Source: Methylocapsa sp. (GTDB lineage: Bacteria > Pseudomonadota > Alphaproteobacteria > Rhizobiales > Beijerinckiaceae). From it: a DNA stretch of 5,092 bases. A program made the translations under genes and the position numbers. The notes under the pieces were generated by a model. The model had not been told where the DNA came from. It did not search any database and was given only the letters and a program-made list of their open reading frames with translations. The DNA lies in the NCBI GenBank assembly GCA_003162995.1, contig PLUZ01000352.1, forward strand, positions 3,127 through 8,218, in the 5' to 3' direction. This document shows, one piece after another, positions 1-5,092 of this stretch. Every line of letters starts with the position of its first letter. The stretch's first letter is position 1.

Positions 1-77
1 GGGGCTTTAGGTTAAGATCGCCTTGCGTTCGATCGTTCATGGTCTCTATCGATTTGTGTCTTGCATGATCTTATTTA

Positions 78-94
78 AAAAGTCTGAGACTTTT
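78..94. repeat. Short perfect inverted repeat upstream of the first gene
   Basis: Arms AAAAGTC (78-84) and GACTTTT (88-94) are exact reverse complements around a 3-base centre, TGA. The repeat lies 34 bases before the preferred TTG start of the small membrane protein gene. It could be an operator, or a weak terminator for a gene left of the window, since the right arm ends in four T; no long T run follows. I see no convincing -35/-10 pair around it. The rest of bases 1-128 shows no gene or RNA that I can support. Confidence 0.4.
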
Positions 95-128
95 GGGATC
101 ATGCTCTGGAAATGGAGCAATTGGTATT

Positions 129-362
129 TTGGCTGAACCGAAGAAAATCAACTGGCTCCATGTTTCGACCCTCATAGCTGTGGCCATTCTGGTCGGCACT
201 GAAGTGGTTGGCGCGTCCTGGGCCGCGGGTTGGGCGCTGGGGGGACTCCTCCAGCTCGATCCCCTCGTCAGCCGCATCATCGAGGCGGTATTTGCTCTCA
301 GCGGCTTCGTGCTCCTCTTTTATTTCATGCGCACCGCGGTTCGCCACGAGACCATCCGCTAA
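129..362 (+). CDS. Small two-helix inner-membrane protein, function unknown
   Basis: Predicted 77-residue membrane protein. The chosen start is TTG at 129, giving MAEPKKINWLHV; a GGAG at 114-117 lies 11 bases upstream. A longer reading from TTG at 93 would begin inside the inverted repeat and add twelve unconvincing residues, so I prefer 129. After a short basic N-terminus (PKK) there is a first hydrophobic helix at about residues 10-38, rich in small residues with a conspicuous Glu25 (GTEVVGASWAAGWALGG). A loop containing LDP follows, then a second helix at about 50-67 and a basic tail (RTAVRHETIR). The two-helix pattern resembles uncharacterised small membrane proteins that I associate with Hyphomicrobiales; no function is known to me. 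It reads toward the opgG-like gene, 97 bases before it, so co-transcription is possible but unproven. Confidence 0.7.
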   Translation: MAEPKKINWLHVSTLIAVAILVGTEVVGASWAAGWALGGLLQLDPLVSRIIEAVFALSGFVLLFYFMRTAVRHETIR

Positions 363-412
363 AATCGCTCTCCGCCTGCCCTCTCCGCCTTGCCTGAGGT
401 GAGTTTGCTCCG

Positions 413-450
413 CTTCGGGCTGGCCGCGCATCCGGCCGTAAGCTCCGAAG
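413..450 (+). promoter_or_regulatory. Bulged stem-loop in the opgG leader, overlapping its ribosome binding site
   Basis: The left arm 413-426 (CTTCGGGCTGGCCG) can pair over all 14 bases with three blocks of the right arm: CGGCC (433-437), AGC (441-443) and CCGAAG (445-450). The right arm has two bulges, GTA at 438-440 and T at 444, and the loop is 427-432. The end of the right arm runs into the Shine-Dalgarno stretch AAGGAA (448-453) of the gene starting at 460, so folding would partly hide it. No T run follows, which argues against an intrinsic terminator. A regulatory role is inference; in G+C-rich DNA such pairing can also arise by chance. Confidence 0.4.
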
Positions 451-459
451 GAAAGTCAA

Positions 460-2034
460 ATGACAAAAGCCATTGACCGGAGATCGGTGCTGAAGGCCGC
501 TGCGGCGCTTGGGCTCTTCAGCGCGAACGCGGCGCAAGGCTTTGCCGCCACGGCGATGAAACTTGGCCCGGCGGTGCCATTTTCCTTCGATGGGCTCAAG
601 GCCATGGCGCAACATATGGCGGGGGAGCCCTATGTAGGCCCGGCGCGGCCTTCGCCCGACATTGTCACTAAGATCAATTACGAAGCCTGGGGCAAGATCA
701 AATTCAACATGGACCATGCCCTCTTCGCGGAGGGGCCTGGCCGGTTTCCGGTGAGCTTTTTTCATCTCGGAATGTTTTTCCAAAAAGCCGTCGAGATGCA
801 TGCCGTCGATGCCGGAAGCGCCCGGCAAATCATCTATGATCAGAGCTATTTCGAAATGCCCGAGGATTCGATCGCCAAGAAATTGCCGCAGGGCGCGGGC
901 TTCGCGGGTTTGCGCGTCCAGGAAGCGCGCGATGGCGCGCTCGACTGGCACAAAAACGATTGGGTGGCTTTTCTCGGCGCCGATTATTTTCGCGCGATCG
1001 GCGAATTGCGCCAGTATGGGCTCTCCGCGCGGGCGGTCGCGCTCGACGTCGCGGTTGCCGGAAGACCGGAAGAATTTCCGGATTTCACGAAATTCTATAT
1101 CGACCAGGCCGAAACCGGCGACTCCCTCACGATCTACGCTCTGCTTGAAGGCCCCTCGATCGTGGGCGCTTGCCGCTTTGTGCTAGAGCGCACGAACCGG
1201 GTCACGATGGACATCGACCAGACGCTTTTTTTGCGGAGTGACATCACCCGCTTCGGTCTCGCGCCCTTGACCTCCATGTATTGGTTTTCCGAGACGAAAA
1301 AAGAGACAGGCATCGACTGGCGGCCTGAAGTTCATGATTCCGATGGTCTCGCGCTGTGGATGGGCAGCGGCGAGCGTGCCTGGCGGCCGCTCAACAATGC
1401 GCCCCGCATCATCACTTCGTCTTTCACGGACGACAATCCGCGCGGTTTTGGGCTTTTGCAGCGTGACCGCTCTTTCGATCATTATCAGGATGGCGTTAAT
1501 TACGACCGGCGCCCGAGCCTCTGGGTCGAACCCAAGGGCGCCTGGGGCAAGGGCGCTGTTCAACTTGTCGAAATCCCGACCGACGATGAAATCCACGACA
1601 ACATCGTCGCGATGTGGGTGCCGGAGAAAGCCGCAGTTGCAGGCTCCGAGGTCACGCTTTCCTATCGCCTCACTTGGGCCGCTGACGAGCCGTTTCCAAC
1701 CCAACTGGCGCGCTGCGTCGCAACACGCTTGGGCAATGGCGGCGTGCCTGGTCAGCCGAGGCCCAAGGGGGTACGGAAATTCATGGTCGAGTTCAAGGGG
1801 CCGCCCCTTGAAGCTTTGCCCTTCGGCGTCAAGCCCGAGGCGGTGCTCTGGGCCTCGCGCGGAACCTTTTCTTATATTTTCACCGAGGCGGTTCCCGACG
1901 ATGTGCCCGGCCACTGGCGCGCCCAATTCGATCTGACCGTCTCCGGCACAGACCCCGTCGAGATGCGGCTTTATTTACGCGCGGGCGACAAAACCCTGAG
2001 CGAGACCTGGCTCTATCAATATCATCCGTTCTGA
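460..2034 (+). CDS. opgG: OpgG/OpgD-family periplasmic glucan biosynthesis protein, Tat-exported
   Basis: A 524-residue periplasmic protein of the MdoG/OpgG family, which acts on osmoregulated periplasmic glucans. E. coli OpgG and OpgD have been reported to act on beta-1,2-glucan backbones (family GH186). The start ATG follows AAGGAA at 448-453. The N-terminus is a twin-arginine signal (D6-R-R-S-V-L-K12, then an Ala-rich core), with probable cleavage near residues 29-32. In E. coli a Tat signal is typical of OpgD rather than OpgG, so this may be functionally OpgD-like. Family landmarks are PLTSMYWF, then Y348-x-x-RPSLWVEP-x-G-x-WGKG at 348-365, then EIPTDDEIHDNIVAMW at 371-386. The C-terminal part (about 400-524) fits the family's Ig-like domain. 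The length is normal for the family and I see no frameshift. The membrane glucosyltransferase gene opgH, often adjacent in other bacteria, does not follow; the next gene is convergent. Confidence 0.93.
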   Translation: MTKAIDRRSVLKAAAALGLFSANAAQGFAATAMKLGPAVPFSFDGLKAMAQHMAGEPYVGPARPSPDIVTKINYEAWGKIKFNMDHALFAEGPGRFPVSFFHLGMFFQKAVEMHAVDAGSARQIIYDQSYFEMPEDSIAKKLPQGAGFAGLRVQEARDGALDWHKNDWVAFLGADYFRAIGELRQYGLSARAVALDVAVAGRPEEFPDFTKFYIDQAETGDSLTIYALLEGPSIVGACRFVLERTNRVTMDIDQTLFLRSDITRFGLAPLTSMYWFSETKKETGIDWRPEVHDSDGLALWMGSGERAWRPLNNAPRIITSSFTDDNPRGFGLLQRDRSFDHYQDGVNYDRRPSLWVEPKGAWGKGAVQLVEIPTDDEIHDNIVAMWVPEKAAVAGSEVTLSYRLTWAADEPFPTQLARCVATRLGNGGVPGQPRPKGVRKFMVEFKGPPLEALPFGVKPEAVLWASRGTFSYIFTEAVPDDVPGHWRAQFDLTVSGTDPVEMRLYLRAGDKTLSETWLYQYHPF

Positions 2035-2055
2035 AGGCGCCGCGGCAACAGCCTT
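2034..2055. terminator. Weak candidate bidirectional terminator between convergent genes
   Basis: The 20-base gap between the opgG-like stop and the antiporter stop holds AAGGC (2034-2038) facing GCCTT (2051-2055). The 12-base interior includes the palindrome GCCGCGGC (2039-2046). On the plus strand the right arm continues into TTTATATAT, a poor T tract. The position suits a shared terminator, but the stem is short and the call is tentative. Confidence 0.3.
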
Positions 2056-3335
2056 TATATATCCCGCTTCCTTGAAGTTTTTTCGGTCACGAAGCCGATG
2101 AAGCGGGAAAGCCGCATTGAGGCCAGATTAGCGGCGCGGTGGATCGCGATGGCCACGGCACCTTCGGGTTGCGCGCCTTCCCCCTTCGCTCGCAGCACAA
2201 GGGCAAGGGCGGGAAATACAGCGACCGTGATGACGGCCGCGCCGACGAGGGCGTGCGCATTCTCGGGCAGCATGTCGCCGGTTCGCACGCCGAGATAGGT
2301 GACCGCGACGACAAGCGGCAGCGTGGTGGACGACAAGAGAGCTAGCGGCAGCAGGTCGTTTTCGGGCAGCGCGCCCTTGTACAAGCGCACCGGAACGATG
2401 CGGATGAGGAGAAAGCCCGCGCAAAAGAGGATGAGGCGGGCAATGCTTCCCGGACTTGTGAGGAGACCTGGAAGATCGAATTCGACGCCGCTTGTTATGA
2501 AAAACACCGGAATAAAAAATCCCGAGCCGATCGACATCAGGCGATTTTGGAGGATCTCGGCCCTCGTGTCGCGCACCAACATGGCGATCACCATTCCGGC
2601 CGTATAGGCGCCGAGGACAAGTTCCATGCCAAGCTCATTGGCAAGCGAGACGAGCCCGAGGAGAATGAGAAGCGCGATCCGTACCGGCAGAATGGAGCGG
2701 TCATGCATCCACCCCGCGATGAGTCCCGCCAGAGCGCGCGAGCGCATGCGTTGCGCCGCAAGGATGGCGCCGATCGCGATCGCGAAAAACACGACGGTCA
2801 AGATCGTCTCATGCAAATGGTGGTGTTGATGAGCCAGGACGATCGCAGCGAGCACAAGAGGTCCAAGCTCTCCCGCCACCGCTAGCCCAAGCACATACCG
2901 GCCAAAATTGGTGCCCAGATTGCCGCTTTCGTGCAGGATGGGAAGTAGCATGCCGAAGGCGGTCGTCGGCAGCACAAGGGCGATGAGCAAGGGCGCGTGC
3001 AACAATCCTATGGCATAAAGCAGGCCTGCGAACAGCACGCTCAAGCCAAAGGCCGCGAGCCAGGCGATAGCACCAAGACGCAGTGGTACGGCGCCGATTT
3101 CTTCCGGGTTGAACTCGAACCCCGCCTGGAAGAACAAGAATATCAGGCCGAATTCCCCCAAAAACCCGATGGCGCCTTGGCTTGTGGCCCATCCAAGACC
3201 GCTCGGGCCGATCAGGATTCCAAGCAGCAGCTCCAAAACCACCGCGGGCATGCGGGCAAACGCCGGCAGGCGCGTGAGCAAGGGCGCGAAGACAGCGACG
3301 ATGCCAATGACAAAAAGCGCATGAAACTCGTTCAT
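2055..3335 (-). CDS. CPA2-family cation:proton antiporter (Kef/NhaP-like membrane domain)
   Basis: A 426-residue inner-membrane protein with about 12 hydrophobic helices, matching the sodium/hydrogen exchanger domain of the CPA2 superfamily, which exchanges Na+ or K+ for protons. The ATG at 3335 gives MNEFHALFVIGIVAVF; the ribosome site is weak. Landmarks are ELLLGILIGPSGLG at 35-48, the unwound-helix region PTTAFG at 123-128 followed by LLPILHESG, the ion-site helix with AGELGP at 154-159, and IPVFFITSGVEFDL at 275-288. Where relatives carry DD, ND or QD in the ion-site helix, this protein has Gly-Glu (Glu156), so only one acidic residue is present. A loop at 169-175 reads HQHHHLH. No TrkA-N/RCK domain follows the membrane part; the tail (about 383-426) is short and basic. 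Substrate cannot be decided from sequence. It converges on the opgG-like gene and diverges from the broken NmrA gene with 52 bases between starts. Confidence 0.88.
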   Translation of the reverse strand: MNEFHALFVIGIVAVFAPLLTRLPAFARMPAVVLELLLGILIGPSGLGWATSQGAIGFLGEFGLIFLFFQAGFEFNPEEIGAVPLRLGAIAWLAAFGLSVLFAGLLYAIGLLHAPLLIALVLPTTAFGMLLPILHESGNLGTNFGRYVLGLAVAGELGPLVLAAIVLAHQHHHLHETILTVVFFAIAIGAILAAQRMRSRALAGLIAGWMHDRSILPVRIALLILLGLVSLANELGMELVLGAYTAGMVIAMLVRDTRAEILQNRLMSIGSGFFIPVFFITSGVEFDLPGLLTSPGSIARLILFCAGFLLIRIVPVRLYKGALPENDLLPLALLSSTTLPLVVAVTYLGVRTGDMLPENAHALVGAAVITVAVFPALALVLRAKGEGAQPEGAVAIAIHRAANLASMRLSRFIGFVTEKTSRKRDI

Positions 3336-3375
3336 GATGGTAGAAACTCTGCTCGCCGATTCACATCATCAGCTC

Positions 3376-3382
3376 AAGGAGG
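3376..3382 (+). promoter_or_regulatory. Strong ribosome binding site of the truncated NmrA-type gene
   Basis: AAGGAGG, a full match to the anti-16S core, ends five bases before the ATG at 3388. It fixes the start there rather than at the in-frame ATG at 3334, which lies inside the space between the divergent genes. It also suggests the gene was once properly expressed. Confidence 0.75.
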
Positions 3383-3387
3383 CCGTG

Positions 3388-3588
3388 ATGTATGCCATAA
3401 CAGGAATTACAGGCCAAGTTGGCGGCGCCGTCGCGCGCGCACTGCTGGCGGCGAGGCTGCCGGACCGCGCTGTGGTGCGTGCCGCCGGCAAGGGCGCGAC
3501 ATGGGCCGAACACGGCTGCGAGGCCGCGATCGCCGATATGAACGACGCCGTGGCGCTCACTGCCGCCTTCATTCAAGGAAAGTACTAA
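3388..3588 (+). pseudogene. Truncated NmrA-type NAD(P)-binding oxidoreductase, N-terminal fragment
   Basis: Sixty-six residues remain, starting MYAITGITGQVGGAVARALL. This is the first beta-alpha-beta unit of an atypical short-chain dehydrogenase of the NmrA/NAD(P)H-binding group, with the glycine-rich loop TGITGQVGG at residues 5-13. The segment RAVVRAAGKGATW follows the second strand, where relatives place NADP-binding basic residues, and ADMND marks the third strand region. Intact relatives are roughly 280-300 residues. Here homology stops around residues 60-63 (AAFIQG), where I expect the family pattern AFxGAEGVF, and a TAA follows at once. I found no continuation in either other frame beyond 3588, so a rearrangement or deletion is more likely than a single frameshift. 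The 3' end overlaps, on the opposite strand, the end of the orphan toxin fragment. A functional 66-residue product is unlikely. Confidence 0.75.
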
Positions 3589-3840
3589 GCGCCTTTATTC
3601 TTGTCCGATAGCTCACCGGAGTCACGGCGGCCGGATTCGCGGCCCCCTCAGAAGTCCAGAGCCCACTTTCCCGTCCACTCTCAGCCGGAACGCGCAGCTC
3701 ATCGGGGTGGAAGATCTTCAAGAAAGCGGGATCAAATCCTTGCGCCTTCATCAGCGTACTGGGCGTGACCACTTCCACAGCTGCAAACAGGCGCAGGCCA
3801 GATGACTGCGAGCGAGAGCTTTTGCGTCGCGCGCCATCAT
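3569..3840 (-). pseudogene. Orphan, decayed N-terminal module of a polymorphic-toxin-like gene
   Basis: The readable part from GTG at 3778 (69 residues) contains STLMKAQGFDPAFLKIFHP, then DELRVPAESGRESGLWTSEG. The second segment matches the 'RVPAG.GR.SG.WT' junction motif that I know from alphaproteobacterial modular toxins. After WTSEGAA the frame runs on for about 25 ordinary residues and stops at 3571-3569 with no toxin domain. Upstream of GTG the frame stays open (SSGLRLFAAVEVV) back to the immunity gene's stop. A better start, ATG at 3840 or 3837 (MMARDAKALARS), lies in another frame, so I infer a frameshift around 3800-3810; without it that reading ends after about 30 codons. The intact partial gene at the right edge shows the same WTS-x-GAA junction on the same strand. 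It is most likely a leftover of module duplication and recombination. The short reading could conceivably still be expressed, but I doubt it. Confidence 0.55.
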
Positions 3841-3853
3841 CACGCGAGACGGT

Positions 3854-4507
3854 TCATAGCTTCTCCCAAGCATAGTCCACCTTGTGGCCGAGCTTCTTTT
3901 CAAGATCAGCGCGGCTTCCGTAATTGGCGATCAAGGCGCGGCGGATATCCTCCGGCATTTGCTGGTTACGATAAGGCATGCTCGCAAATTCGTTCGATGC
4001 GGTCTCAGCGTCCATCCACCAGCCCTTGTCCGCGATCAGAGCTTCCGCGAGCGCCGGATCATCGAGACCGATCACAGCGATCTCCGGTGATCTCTCCCCC
4101 CACATCGCCCAGCTCAGTGAGTTCGGGATATATGTCTCGATGCTGGTATGGAACGGAAATGGATCATCCTCGGGGAAAGGCTCGACCCAGCGCATGGAAT
4201 CATATTCCTGCTCGCTGATATCAGCCTTGAAGTAAAAGGCATAGATCTTCTGGAACTCCTTATAAAAAAACGTGATCGGGTCAGGAACGAGTATGCTCAA
4301 AAGCACGGTATCGCTAGCCAGCGGAGAGCCTATTTTCTGCAGCACTTCTAGCAGCCCACTCATAGCAAAATCGAATTCGCACAAGAGCTGGAACCGGAAG
4401 GGCCGCTTGAAAACCTGCTCGGGCAGGCGTCTTTTGACATCGAAGACACTCTCGACCTTTTGTTCCGCTTCGCGGTACTCATCCAAAGTCAAAAAGCAAT
4501 CGTTCAT
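3854..4507 (-). CDS. Probable immunity protein paired with the upstream toxin
   Basis: A 217-residue soluble protein starting MNDCFLTLDEYREAEQKVES; I do not recognise its family. It has no signal peptide and no clear membrane helix. It is acidic in its middle part (WVEPFPEDDPFPFHTS) and rich in aromatic residues (FFYKEFQKIYAFYF at about 80-95, WAMWGE, GWWMDAE). The C-terminal part (SRADLEKKLGHKVDYAWEKL) looks helical. The case for immunity is positional: its ATG follows the toxin gene's TAG with no gap, on the same strand, the usual toxin-then-immunity order. The ribosome site lies inside the toxin's 3' end, so translation is probably coupled. G+C is low in places (26 of 60 bases in 4201-4260, counted by eye), unlike the opgG region. 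The reading frame continues past its TGA (3856-3854) straight into the orphan toxin fragment. It could instead be an unrelated accessory protein. Confidence 0.6.
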   Translation of the reverse strand: MNDCFLTLDEYREAEQKVESVFDVKRRLPEQVFKRPFRFQLLCEFDFAMSGLLEVLQKIGSPLASDTVLLSILVPDPITFFYKEFQKIYAFYFKADISEQEYDSMRWVEPFPEDDPFPFHTSIETYIPNSLSWAMWGERSPEIAVIGLDDPALAEALIADKGWWMDAETASNEFASMPYRNQQMPEDIRRALIANYGSRADLEKKLGHKVDYAWEKL

Positions 4508-5092
4508 CTAATCATTCCTCAGCCTGAGTTTCATGTCCGCTTTCGTCCTACTCCTGTCACGAAAGGGATGGAAAAATTCCGCAGTAGGACCCTCCGTCGA
4601 ATTTGAAAAGCTCCTGATGCTGTACTTAGCGCCATCTTTTTTGTAGTTCGTCGCTTCTCCATCCTTACTTGGCTCTTTCGCCCAACCCAATTGCGAGAGT
4701 TGCGATTCGAATTCCGACCTACTCAGATCAGTCTTGTAGTTTGGCATCGTTGCACCATTCTTGGTGACATCGACTCCTTTGACGGTATCGGGCAAGCCTG
4801 GAATGGAAACTTCCTTTCCAAAGCCAGGCTGCGGCAGATCCGATTCGAGCGATCCGAACGGCTTGACCGCTGGTATCTTCTCCGCGCGGATGGGCGGCGC
4901 TGTTTCTGGCGGCGTCGCAAGCCGCCCGGGAACGACCGGGATCCCCTGGTTGTGCTTTATGTCTTCCTGGGGCGACTCTTCGCCCCGTTCCCGCCGCTCA
5001 TTGTAGTCTCGCTCTTTCTCGTTTTCGCCTGGTCCGTTGGAGAGGGGAATGATGTCGCCCTCCGAGCTTGCAGCCCCATTGGAGGTCCAGCG
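4508..5092 (-). CDS. C-terminal part of a polymorphic-toxin-like protein, 5' end outside the window
   Basis: The frame is open from the right edge to the TAG at 4510-4508: 194 visible residues, start not seen. An internal TTG at 4795 is not the true start, because the frame runs unbroken far upstream of it. The first visible residues, RWTSNGAASSEG, are the tail of the 'GR.SG.WTSGG' junction motif, repeated in the orphan copy near 3650-3690. Next come a linker with a mixed-charge segment (residues 23-47: ENEKERDYNERRERGEE) and a Pro-rich segment (about 50-98). The last part, about 118-194, looks like a compact toxin tip: a helix SRSEFESQLSQLG, probable strands around ATNYKKDG, KYSIRSF and GPTAEFFHP, and a terminal MKLRLRND. 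Helix-then-antiparallel-strands with a closing K-x-R-L resembles small BECR-type RNase toxins; that is a guess from pattern only. I cannot name the family or catalytic residues. The immunity candidate follows without a gap. Confidence 0.65.
   Translation of the reverse strand, partial: RWTSNGAASSEGDIIPLSNGPGENEKERDYNERRERGEESPQEDIKHNQGIPVVPGRLATPPETAPPIRAEKIPAVKPFGSLESDLPQPGFGKEVSIPGLPDTVKGVDVTKNGATMPNYKTDLSRSEFESQLSQLGWAKEPSKDGEATNYKKDGAKYSIRSFSNSTEGPTAEFFHPFRDRSRTKADMKLRLRND
4515..4520 (-). promoter_or_regulatory. Ribosome binding site of the immunity gene, inside the toxin's 3' end
   Basis: On the minus strand GAGGAA ends 7 bases before the ATG at 4507, with GAGG ending 9 bases before it. 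It sits inside the last codons of the toxin gene, whose TAG directly touches the ATG. This arrangement favours coupled translation of the two proteins. Confidence 0.6.

Noticed and set aside
93..128. Longer reading of the small membrane protein from TTG at 93
   Set aside because: It begins inside the inverted repeat with no ribosome site in front, and adds residues (GSCSGNGAIGIL) that look non-coding; TTG at 129 has GGAG upstream.
325..951. Minus-strand open frame of 208 codons over the leader and the start of opgG
   Set aside because: It is rich in Arg, His and Pro with no recognisable domain, and it is antisense to two better-supported genes.
1183..1926. Long minus-strand open frame of 247 codons inside opgG
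   Set aside because: It lies wholly opposite a clearly recognised gene, and its translation has no family features; it is a by-product of high G+C coding DNA.
2997..3611. Plus-strand open frame of 204 codons opposite the antiporter start
   Set aside because: It is very Arg/Gln/Lys-rich, typical of a shadow frame, and lies across the antiporter start and the NmrA fragment, both of which show real protein motifs.
3629..3644. GGCCG/CGGCC hairpin as a terminator for the immunity gene
   Set aside because: A five-base stem with no T run on either strand, located in the orphan toxin coding remnant; likely chance pairing in G+C-rich DNA.
3802..4218. Plus-strand open frame of 138 codons opposite the immunity gene
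   Set aside because: Composition rich in Ser, Pro and Arg with no motif or ribosome site; the minus-strand frame has a coupled start and normal protein character.
4508..4795. Stand-alone 95-residue gene starting at TTG 4795
   Set aside because: The frame is open without a stop to the right edge of the window and carries the WTS junction and linker, so the TTG is an internal Leu codon.
1..5092. CRISPR array, tRNA, rRNA or transposase
   Set aside because: I saw no spaced direct repeats, no tRNA- or rRNA-like segment, and no transposase or insertion-sequence ends in any frame.

Overview
This window looks like chromosomal DNA from an alphaproteobacterium, probably a Hyphomicrobiales member (a Beijerinckiaceae/Methylocystaceae-like background is my inference). 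The reasons are the high G+C of the left two thirds, a Tat-exported OpgG/OpgD-type periplasmic glucan protein, a small two-helix membrane protein of a kind I associate with this group, and a toxin-gene module with the 'RVPA..GR.SG.WTS' junction motif that I associate with alphaproteobacterial polymorphic toxins. The taxonomic call rests on protein character only.

Layout. Bases 1-128 hold no gene; the only structure I see there is a short perfect inverted repeat (78-94). A 77-residue two-helix membrane protein (129-362, +) is followed by a structured leader (413-450) and then the opgG/opgD-like gene (460-2034, +). A CPA2-type cation:proton antiporter (2055-3335, -) converges on it with a 20-base gap that contains a weak candidate bidirectional terminator. 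Diverging from the antiporter is a well-initiated but truncated NmrA-type NAD(P)-binding gene (3388-3588, +), which keeps only its first Rossmann-like third.

From about 3580 to the right end, everything reads on the minus strand and much of it is lower in G+C. In transcription order it holds: the 3' part of a polymorphic-toxin-like gene that enters from beyond the window (4508-5092), its probable immunity gene starting directly after the toxin stop codon (3854-4507), and a decayed orphan copy of the toxin's upstream module (about 3569-3840). The orphan repeats the same WTS junction motif found at the right edge, but has no toxin tip behind it.

How it fits together. The left part is envelope and osmotic housekeeping: periplasmic glucan processing and ion/proton exchange. 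The right part reads as an accessory toxin-immunity cassette that has diversified by module shuffling, and it abuts the broken NmrA gene at what looks like a rearrangement boundary. The toxin-immunity pair, whose families I cannot name, is the most likely undescribed system here.
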